Positions 58,301 through 64,000 of a stretch of 64,000 bases of DNA are shown here, one piece after another. The notes beneath the pieces were generated by a model. That model saw nothing but the letters and a program-made list of their open reading frames with translations, had not been told where the DNA came from and searched no databases. Each line of letters begins with the position of its first letter. Positions within the stretch are counted from its first letter, which is position 1. The position numbers and the translations under genes are program-made. This DNA comes from Sclerodactyla briareus (lineage: Eukaryota > Echinodermata > Holothuroidea > Dendrochirotida > Sclerodactylidae). The stretch lies in the NCBI GenBank assembly GCA_026419785.1, contig JAODTK010005790.1:62001-126000 (forward strand). Reading direction: 5' to 3'.

Positions 58301-61300
58301 TCTGAAGGAGTGATCAGGTCCAGGATTTTTCACTGATATCCCTTTTGGATATGGCGGGTCCCGTGGAGCAGTTTGCTGCGCCACTATTTCGAGAAGAGAA
58401 AGCCGAGTTTTCGCCACGTGGTCACCACATTATACGTCCAGGACTCCTACAATGAGCATTGATGGGCTTTCTGAGCCTGTAGAAATGAAATCAAACCTGC
58501 TACCACCCCTCTAAAAAACAGCTCCGAGGTCACCCAAAACACAATTGCTGTCCCAGTTTTTCAGGCTTGCGGGATCATCGCTGCAGACCATCATGTGGAC
58601 CTACCAGAGTGGAGGGACGAGGTCCATCGGCTGCGTTCACCAACTTCATTGTGAAGGAGGTCCACGACACTGTGCGCTCATTCCTGGATAACTCCATGAA
58701 GCTTGCTCCTCAACTTGTCCAGCACTGGAGAGCCCCTTAATAGCCATGAGACAAGGTGAGCTCAACAGTTGCCACACACAGGAATGGGGTCGCTTTTTTT
58801 TTCTCAGTTCATTACAACAGATCATATTGTCTTTTTCCTTCTCTTCTGAGTTTTTTCTGAGTCAATTGCTTTCCTAATTCCTGGATTCTAGTTACAGTAT
58901 CCATAGGGTCTAGCACACACACCCCTGGAACCAGTTGTTCATTCAATCATTGTATATTTGTTAGTGTACATATCTTTAAGCCAGGCTAGCTGCAGACTAA
59001 TGACCTCATTAGTTGTTTTAGGTCTGCATTCCTTTTAACAGGATCTACATGGGCCTAGCCCACGTCCTGGAATCAGTAGTGCATAAGCATTCAACTTTGG
59101 TATCTATTGATGTATCTAGCTGCATGCTGGCTGCAGACTGGTTGCCTGTACTGCAGCTAAAAGTTTTGGAAGTTCCTCCCTCGGCCAGGTCCTCCCCAGA
59201 TACTCCAACATAGACTAAGAGTACTCAATACGACATTCATACAGTGCTTTACAGCTTTTATCCTACTTACCCTGTTTCATTGGAGTGGATGGTGCCCGCT
59301 GATGACAAATCTGGAGAATATACTGCACCCACAAAGGCATGAATGTAACACAAGTCTCCTCACAGGGTCCCCCATTTAAACCCTGGATGGTATATTGAGA
59401 TAAATACCTTGCCCAAAACAGACTCACACTGTAAATTCTTGTCGCTTTACATCAGGGCCCCCTCCCCGCCCCCCCCAAAAAAACACCAATTGCCATCTTC
59501 CATGGTTTTCCATCTGCATCATTAGTACTGGTGATCAATGGCCTCTTCTACTAGGGCTATAGATTTTCAACCGGACTACAATTATTTGTTTCCGCAGATG
59601 CGGTGGGAATCACGATTGCCCATCACCGAAAGCAATACGGCAACTACTCCCATCAAGCTTCACTTCCTTTTGTTAAAACTGTAATCGATGTGAGGTTTAT
59701 ATAACAGTCCAATAGCAAAATCCTCACCCAACTCGACCAAGCCTCCTTAATTTCCACTATGTATTGTATTATTTGTTCTCCTTGGTCCATGGTTGAGGCT
59801 ATTTGATCAATTATAATAAGGAACATCTTTCCCACAATGCAGTGCGCGACACGTTCATGGTTGATGCTTAATTTGATCCAATTCTAATATGAACAGCGTC
59901 ACTACTGCAGTGCGGCGACACTGTTCATCCACCATGATTGCCAGGCTAGGTTAACTAGTCACTAATTACAATGTTTATGAAGTAAGGCCTAGCTGGCTCA
60001 CTTAGGACCAAGAATTAGAGGAGAGAATAATCAAAACGGCCACAGATGGATTGATTGCCCATTGGAATGCTACTCGTACAGTTTATTTGGAGCTCAGAAC
60101 TCGATTGTGAACAAACTAATGAAATTCTTCACTCTGATTGCTTTAGCACCGTTGTTTCATAATTGATCACAATTCACGCACTCACCCAGTGTGAGCCAAA
60201 GCATATTTCGTGAAAGGTTGTCCTTGTAGGCCAGGGCATTGCGATACATCACAGCATGAAAACACAAGCATCATCAATAGTCTGTTACAGTGTGTGGTAC
60301 ATTACATGCATCACACAACTTACCTTCATTCAAAAGTGGGATTGATACAGAAATAATTTACGCGTTAGCAGCTGGAATTCCACACAGTGGGGAAAATATG
60401 AAAATTTTGCACTACTTTCTACCACAATATAACTGTTAGGTATGAATTTAACAAGCGTTAGCGAGCTGGAAATATCCCACACTGGAAATATGAATTTGCA
60501 CTACTTCTACCACAATATACAAACTATTATGTATCGTCAACCCCCCTCAATTTGTGCACCTGTCTCATACCTAGCCACACTAATATTCGTACCTGAAGCT
60601 GGGTAGCCTAACGAAATCAACAAATTGCTGTTCGGTCTTTGTTACTGTTTCTCATCGATCTTTTTATCAAATCGCAATTTTTTTCAGTAGACGTTGAGCA
60701 TCTTGCTTGTACCCTGTTTATCTTACTTTCCCGACCCAGTTCCGAATACGCAAATTGAGGTGGCGTTCAAAATAAATTACTGATTTTTTGTTGTTCTTTA
60801 ACATAGTTCCCTGAATTTCCACCGGATCTGGCCCGTTTAGTTCATCAATTTTGAAGAGCGTGAGGAGGTGAGTTCAATGGTTGTATTTTAAATTAATTGA
60901 TCAGATTCATGAAAAGGGAATTAAGCGCAGTCAGAATGCGAGGTGTCGCAAATTGATGATGGACCATGCTACTTTAGTTGATCCGTCCCTATACTTGGAC
61001 AGCAATTCAGCCAGTGCATTGTTCAGGGGCAGGAATGTTTCATTATTGTCGACCATAAATCAATGATTTTTAAGGCGGTGATGAGATCGACTCAAAATTG
61101 GCACTGTACAACTGGAGAAAGGACTTTTGTATTTTCATAACATATACCCAAACCCACCCTACCTGTACGTCAATAAATATCTACTATCATCATAAATTGG
61201 AGATGGTTCCATAAAGTTTGATCACAATCAAGATCTGGTCAAACCAATTTTCTGCTGCCACACTCATTGTCGCAGCAACTCACTCGCTTGCCCGCGAGTT

Positions 61301-63197
61301 GTAGCTATTAACCCAGACATCATGAGCTTCAGTGAATAATACAGCCTACAGATTCATTACCAATGTTTGGCACTGCTGGTAAGCATCGACCTTCCCCCCG
61401 GGATACCGGGGTTAGATATCCCGGTCCGGGTCATACCGACTTCAAAATAGACCCTGTTGCCTTCGCGCTGACGCTCAGTACCAAGTGAATTGGAACAGGG
61501 ACAAACGAGGGTTAGGCAATTGCTAGTTTCCGTCTGCGTGTGATGATCCCCCCCACCCCCCCCCACGTTTGGTTACGCTAGGCATTGCCTGTTCCGTGTC
61601 CCTGGTGAGGAATTTGCAGGTCTGACAATAGGTGAAGTGTCCAGGTCTGCATCCTTTCTGGGGCCTTGAATAGGTTCGATCCTCTCTCGGCAAGTATACC
61701 ATGAAAAAAATTGCATCACTAAGCACGAATTTTATGGTGAATTTCTCAGTACACTGCACAGCTGACAAGCTCGACTGCAAAGAGTGTTCTCTATTCATTC
61801 TGCGGAGCAGATACGCTGAGTTGTAAACGATTTACAATCAATCGCTGCAGTTGTTCCATTAGGGATTGGTGCGCCTTGTGGTTGTGTATGGGATGCTAAT
61901 AAAGGAATTATGGTAATATTCACGACTGGCAGTTTATTATTGGGTTTGCAGATGACGCTGATCTCTCTTTTTGTGACAAGCACACGAGAGAAAATTTTTT
62001 TCTGAAGAGAAATCAACTACACAATGAATTGTTCGAGTTTTATTTTCAGCCAGCATAGGCCCTTAGTTGCTACAAAATGAAGAACGATTAATCATTATTG
62101 GCCAACACCCTTCTTCATACACTGGTCACACAGCACTTGGACATGAATGAACAGAAGTTATACAACCACACAACACATATGCAAGACTGGAATTTCATGG
62201 CCTGGTAAAAACCGCCAACTTGTATATCCTGCACTTTCATGCCAAACCATATCTCCAAACATCAAAAATTTGGGCAGTGAAAATCATTCCTGTCTAGGAA
62301 TTTTGAAATGCTGTTGGGTGGGACCTATGAGGCGAAATTCTGGTCTGAAAATGATGGTTTTGTTCCGAAACGTGCCTTAAAACTGGAAGAAAATCATTCA
62401 CCAAGAAGTTATTTAAAATATCTGCCGGGTTGGGTCGTATGGGGCAGGGATTAAAAGTTGGTCCTCAAAACAACTGGCCATGCCTCGAAATCCGCAAATC
62501 AGCAGAAAACTACTGTTTGTTAGAAATTTTGTTCAAAAAGCTCAGAATGCCACCGGGTGGGGTCATATGGGGCGAAGACAAAATGGTCTCAAAATGATCG
62601 CCATGCTCCAAAATGCGCCAATAAGTGAAAAAACAAGTTTCACCAGAAATCCGAAATGGCTGCCATCAACCGCTCAGGCGACCCCACTGTTTCTACCCAT
62701 TCAAGATTTTCATCATACAATCAGGTGAGAGAATTTCCTACAGATCTGACGAGGCACTAGGGAGTTATTGTAACAAACACTACCAATTTAGTTCCGTTGA
62801 AAATTCAAGATGGCCACTGCCAGAGTGGTGCAGCGACTCCACATTCGAACTTGTCCAGAGTTGTGAGGGCGAACATGTGTGCAAAGTTTTGTGTCAATTG
62901 GACATTGCGTTAGAGAGCTATTGCGTTAACACGAAACTCTTCTGGCGGCGGCAACGCTGCCAAAGTGGGGATATCATTACTTCAAGCAAATGCCAATCAC
63001 TGTATCTTGTTTCTTCTTTGTCAGTGGGACAGCTCCAAACGAATCCCCCGTACGAGAGGAACCCGTCTGCCTACACACTGAACATGGTTGAAGGAGTGGC
63101 CCTTGTATTCTTCTGTATTGCGGCGCTCGTGAGGCGGGTCAGTTATTCTTTGCTGAAGGAAGTGAGGGCGCTGTTCGGAATCATGGGGTACTCTCGG
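43312..63197 (+). CDS. FRY: Furry homologue, N-terminal-region exons (gene continues off right edge)
   Basis: Eleven separated segments match, in order, the conserved N-terminal region of animal Furry (FRY/FRYL, Drosophila fry), a protein of about 3,000 residues made of HEAT/armadillo-like repeats. Furry binds and activates NDR/STK38-type kinases with MOB proteins and acts in cell shape, neurite patterning and mitosis. Diagnostic pieces include LPSLLKTLFDWYKMQN, RVKMFPVEDFE, YYLEVKDKGIK, VYVIRIKCAE, HLNIFVKI, ERMNIGLRAFLVIADSL, LPSGSTLKVRKTFLSK, LYRTCVVALPRI and MVEGVALVFFC...LLKEVRALF. Most splice sites are GT/AG, and exon 7 joins exon 8 precisely at P-E/R-M-N. The window covers very roughly human residues 80-680 (from memory). 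Most exons contain frame changes: assembly indels, or a decayed duplicate. Confidence 0.9.
43367..44775 (+). other. FRY intron with G run and aggtca repeats
   Basis: It contains a 16-base G tract near 43543, C-rich tracts near 43950, a G run near 44150, and two related units at about 44030-44090 and 44330-44410 (aggtcttggcagaggt...ctgaaaaccttgtgga / aggtcagcagaggttagtctgaaaactttgtggac). Nothing coding was recognised. Confidence 0.6.
44776..44907 (+). CDS. FRY: FRY exon b (132 bp)
   Basis: It reads LLESLSCCAEHGLPSLLKTL and FDWYKMQNDEEG, close to the family's LLE/SSMSSLSEYCLPS(I/L)LRTLFDWYKRQN. The last part continues in another frame (SSQGDAKSKE), leading to the phase needed by the next exon, so there is a one-base shift near 44872-44880. 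The acceptor is tccatcag and the donor gga|gtaagt. Confidence 0.9.
44908..47274 (+). other. FRY intron with ggttgtccg hairpins
   Basis: Two hairpins share the word tggttgtccg: ctggttgtc-cgtc-gacaaccag at 45440-45461, and cggacaacca ... tggttgtccg at 46678-46710. The DNA around 45420-45620 is CpG-rich. Reading frames in the interval have no recognisable product. Confidence 0.55.
47275..47305 (+). CDS. FRY: FRY exon c (31 bp micro-exon)
   Basis: Between tttgtcag and gat|gtgagt lies a short in-frame piece reading EKDYGSERRD, matching the family's (R)EYLLERRD that precedes LAIDF. The short size and the match at the known boundary make this convincing despite the length. Confidence 0.75.
47306..49817 (+). 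other. FRY intron with element edge and aggtca-type repeat
   Basis: At 48363 a caggcgcgtaccgagaaattt edge followed by a G run resembles the termini of the G-run elements further left; no matching right end was seen. At about 49060-49520 lies a repeat in opposite orientation to the 29.2-30.9 kb block (ccaccaagtttcgttcacat, tgacctccgatgac, ending in a cggcggcggccggcgg box). Confidence 0.55.
49818..49971 (+). CDS. FRY: FRY exon d (~154 bp)
   Basis: After ctccaacag it reads LAVDGVVLLVLIEILEQ, matching LAIDFIFSLVLIEVLKQ. Further on, in a different frame, it reads EAPLAFKHFKPREE, matching NLAFKHFK(Y)KEG. At least one length change lies between 49870 and 49900. The donor is taken as atg|gtagat; it is less certain than the others. 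Confidence 0.85.
50599..50950 (+). CDS. FRY: FRY exon e (~350 bp)
   Basis: Pieces in order are GMYAKVMGV (family YAEVIGVLAQ), IISS..MGLIVYRVKMFPVEDF (family SLIMGMKFFR(I/V)KMYPVEDFE), YYLEVKDKGIKYA (family YFLEVKDKDIKHA) and GIRVEILYPWAAVK (family GLFVEILVPVAAAVK). At least three frame changes separate them. Two acceptors are possible (tttcgcag at 50598 or ccaacag at 50621). The 3' end is uncertain, because the family's NEVNVPCL stretch is not visible and no strong donor was found. Confidence 0.85.
50951..51727 (+). other. FRY intron
   Basis: AT-rich sequence without a recognised feature. Confidence 0.4.
51728..51892 (+). CDS. FRY: FRY exon f (165 bp)
   Basis: After cattccag it reads MKNFVDKLYQ (family LRNFVESLYDTT), then CSKRSK (family SSRKKH), and QKEFLSKWY near the end (family QKQFFLNRWH). 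In-frame stops at about 51762 and 51828 and frame changes interrupt it, and the middle is poorly conserved. The donor cag|gtaagg is strong. Confidence 0.75.
52297..52601 (+). CDS. FRY: FRY exon g (305 bp)
   Basis: After ttgccattctag, the first part reads SRVAARSLTGPLVYVIRIK (family [20 protein letters not shown]). A one-base shift near 52375-52390 moves to the frame reading LNDRKIVPSDTHLNIFVKI and LDYAIKDSLYDL (family VVPRDTPLNIFVKI and LDFAMKEIIYDLL). The exon ends CCTGAG|gtaggt, and joins the next at P-E/R-M-N. Confidence 0.9.
52602..54061 (+). other. FRY intron carrying a dispersed repeat
   Basis: The only structure recognised is the repeat at 53080-53475, described separately. The remaining sequence is AT-rich with no coding signal. 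Confidence 0.5.
53080..53475. repeat. Dispersed ~380-bp repeat, copy 1 of 2
   Basis: It shares, in order, cttggtct-cac, attccgctg, gatgcagtggattt, gggatattt-caat-agtcc, gtggtcag-tcc-gg, cgagaagagaa-gcgag and a gtagaaat-aaat end with 58130-58500 in the same orientation. It has no recognised coding content. Confidence 0.65.
54062..54359 (+). CDS. FRY: FRY exon h (298 bp)
   Basis: This is the best-conserved exon: RMNIGLRAFLVIADSLHQKE, ILPSGSTLKVRKTFLSK, then SSIYPTIKKASDNIIKQLDN (family YYPQVRKALDNI(I/L)RHLD). Between about 54212 and 54245 a one-base gain and a one-base loss cancel out; the other frame there gives LTDDAAKRIG, matching LTEEEAK. The donor is gac|gtacgt. Confidence 0.95.
54360..55047 (+). 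other. FRY intron
   Basis: No feature beyond a T/C-rich stretch before the next acceptor. Confidence 0.45.
55048..55198 (+). CDS. FRY: FRY exon i (151 bp)
   Basis: After ctgtggcag, ERKPK-like and LYRTCVVALPRI peptides match ERKPKIDLFRTCVAAIPRL. In the shifted frame PDGMSRR follows (family PDGMSR), and near the end LTVSQDDDLHLR matches LTIHMDEELR. At least two frame changes are present. The donor is aac|gtaagt. Confidence 0.85.
55199..56473 (+). other. FRY intron, left part
   Basis: A 131-codon frame (55690-56085) lies in the intron; its sequence matches no family I know, and it has no conserved splice context. I treat it as non-coding. Confidence 0.4.
56474..57623. mobile_element. hAT-type element, 1,150 bp, relative of 36144-37479
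   Basis: The left end TAGGGTTTGCGGGCGG and the right end (inverse of TAGGGGGTGCGCGGG) form imperfect terminal repeats. The flanks acattagt and actctagt may be a decayed 8-bp duplication. Internal blocks match the 36-37 kb element in the same orientation: cgcccaatgctgtgca, gactctgtga, cacgttacgttgggggcttac, acgtatggaagaat. There is no transposase. Confidence 0.75.
57833..58120 (-). mobile_element. L2/CR1-type LINE 3' end
   Basis: Read on the minus strand, RPNVLHNLRSAGDCAFSVA and a WDNLPLPWR-type stretch match the C-terminal end of L2-like ORF2 proteins (SAGDxxFSVAAPxLWNxLP). The 3' untranslated part follows with agcgccac...ggcactatataaatg and an AT tail. Frame changes are present, and the copy is truncated. 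Confidence 0.6.
58130..58500. repeat. Dispersed ~380-bp repeat, copy 2 of 2
   Basis: Diverged copy of 53080-53475 in the same orientation, lying just beside the LINE end at 57833-58120. It may belong to the same element or be a separate repeat. Confidence 0.6.
58565..58755 (+). CDS. FRY: FRY exon j (191 bp)
   Basis: After tttttcag it starts LAGSSLQTIMW (family LAFNTLQALMLDF). After frame changes it reads FTNFIVKEVHDTV and SFLDNSMKLAPQLVQHW (family [31 protein letters not shown]). The donor is aag|gtgagc. The match to the end of exon i is continuous, so no exon is missing between them. Confidence 0.85.
62280..62660 (+). repeat. About three tandem units of ~110-130 bp
   Basis: A phrase of the form (g)ccgggtggggtcatatggggc recurs near 62314, 62423 and 62551. 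Each is followed by a ggtc(c)tcaaaatgat-like word and ccatgctc(c)gaaa(t)-(c)gc, and the region ends in ggctgcca. Units are well diverged. Confidence 0.65.
62690..62965 (+). repeat. Dispersed repeat ending in a cggcggc box
   Basis: The words aagatggccactgcc, acatgtgtgcaaagttttgtgtcaattgg and tctggcggcggcaacg follow the same order as the repeat at 49430-49545 (acatgtgtaaacaagtttcagatcaattgg ... cggcggcggcc). Confidence 0.55.
63025..63197 (+). CDS. FRY: FRY exon k (173 bp), frame intact
   Basis: Between tttgtcag and cgg|gtgagt a single open frame reads VGQLQTNPPYERNPSAYTLN, then MVEGVALVFFCIAAL and SYSLLKEVRALFGIMG, matching ERSPYSNVFHVVEGFALVILCSS and LREIRALFALL. It is the only exon over 100 bp without a frame change. 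The next FRY exon is not seen before the window ends. Confidence 0.9.
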
Positions 63198-64000
63198 GTG
63201 AGTGTCATCAGTGTAGCAGTTTTTACCTTGGGTTCTTTCTTACCTATACACATCGGCTTGAGCCTGTCATATGGCATACACGATTTGGGATGGGAGGAAA
63301 AAACTGATTGTGGCTGCTTAAAGGAGGATGCCATGATAAGGGTGGGGGGGGGGGGGTGGAGGGGGGGGGGAAATAAACTGTTACAATTGTTATCTTAGGA
63401 TACCTCTGTCAATACACTTTAGATTGATGTCGAAAGAGAACTTTTGATTTTTCCATGATTCAATTCAAGGATATTATACACATGTCTTGTCCAGTATGGT
63501 CATTGTGCGTACAGTCTGTATGTGCATTCCTCCATAATCCGAAGTTGACCACATTTTGTGTTGGGGTTTCCTACCTGTTTTCTTTCAATCGTCATTTTGT
63601 TGTTTTTTTACATACAGTAACTACAATTGGGGCAGTCAATCATGCGAAGGGCACTGGCTTTGGCATTCATGGCATTTTAGCGTCATGACTCAGACTACTC
63701 CATATAAAGTTTAAGCACAATGGAACATTTGCCAGTTCACTTTTGGAGTAATCCCTCCAATCACTGTTGATGCTTTAGTGTTCTACTGATGGCAATTTAA
63801 ATCATTTAATTAATTTTAATTTAATTTATTAAATTTGGAAAAAGCAATGAGAAAAAATGTATGGTGTTGGGTTTTCACGAACCTGCTCTGTTTCCTATAC
63901 TTTTTATTTGTATGGGGATTCCTTTTAGTTGCTGCATGCTGATAGTCTCAATCTCGTTTTTAAACTATTCTAGCTACCCAGAGATAACAAGGAAAATTGT
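63198..64000 (+). other. FRY intron, right window edge
   Basis: Contains two G tracts at 63342-63372 directly downstream of exon k, then AT-rich sequence. The next FRY exon lies beyond the window. Confidence 0.5.

Larger units (their letters stand above)
58756..63024 (+). other. Long FRY intron with several short tandem duplications
   Basis: Diverged tandem pairs are seen at about 58900-59170 (~130-bp units with agctgca-gactg words), 59790-59935 (~75-bp units with catggttgaggct/catggttgatgct) and 60365-60535 (~90-bp units with gcactactttctaccacaatata). No exon was recognised. Confidence 0.55.

Noticed and set aside
1-64000. A new defence, toxin or biosynthetic gene cluster
   Set aside because: No clustered host genes, no operon-like spacing and no such domains were seen; the only confident host gene is FRY.

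Overview
This window is eukaryotic (metazoan) DNA, not bacterial. It is gene-poor and repeat-rich on the left, and holds part of one large intron-rich host gene on the right. The best-supported gene is a Furry homologue (FRY/fry, a scaffold for NDR/STK38 kinases). Its N-terminal-region exons lie on the + strand from about 43.3 kb to 63.2 kb, and the gene runs off the right edge. The repeat content (L2/CR1-type LINE pieces, Ty3/gypsy fossils, hAT-like elements, long G runs, recurring taggcctac-like words and CGCG palindromes) fits a marine invertebrate deuterostome. An echinoderm is my best guess, but that is an impression and not a proof.

Layout. 1-4.7 kb: two broken LINE copies and a broken Ty3/gypsy fragment. 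4.7-18.9 kb: no recognisable host gene, but a series of non-autonomous elements: a 124-bp hairpin, a 2.2-kb inverted-terminal-repeat element with about seven internal 215-bp tandem repeats, a second array of about 230-bp repeats, a hAT-like element at 13.05-13.8 kb, a 487-bp inverted-repeat element and a 430-bp tandem duplication. 18,883-34,878: one Ty3/gypsy insertion on the minus strand, broken, with both LTRs and a 4-5 bp target duplication. Its 3' end is partly duplicated, and it has been invaded by at least three later repeats. 36.1-37.5 kb: a hAT-type element with a perfect 8-bp target duplication; a relative sits in a FRY intron at 56.5-57.6 kb. 37.8-39.6 kb: two minus-strand coding-like stretches that I cannot name. 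40.3-43.07 kb: a 40-bp PstI-bearing minisatellite present in two opposite orientations. 43.3-63.2 kb: eleven FRY exons with GT/AG borders at nearly every junction, and introns full of repeats.

A theme of the window is many single-base insertions and deletions. At least eight of the eleven FRY exons change reading frame although the splice sites are kept. That points either to residual indel errors in the assembly or to a decaying second copy of FRY; raw reads or transcripts would decide. I found no CRISPR array, operon, confident tRNA or rRNA, and no clear new molecular system. The most unusual signals are the conserved GTGACGGACGGGACATTT motif repeated through an otherwise divergent 1.7-kb insert, the inverted pair of minisatellite arrays, and the tandem-repeat-cored elements with CGCG palindromes.
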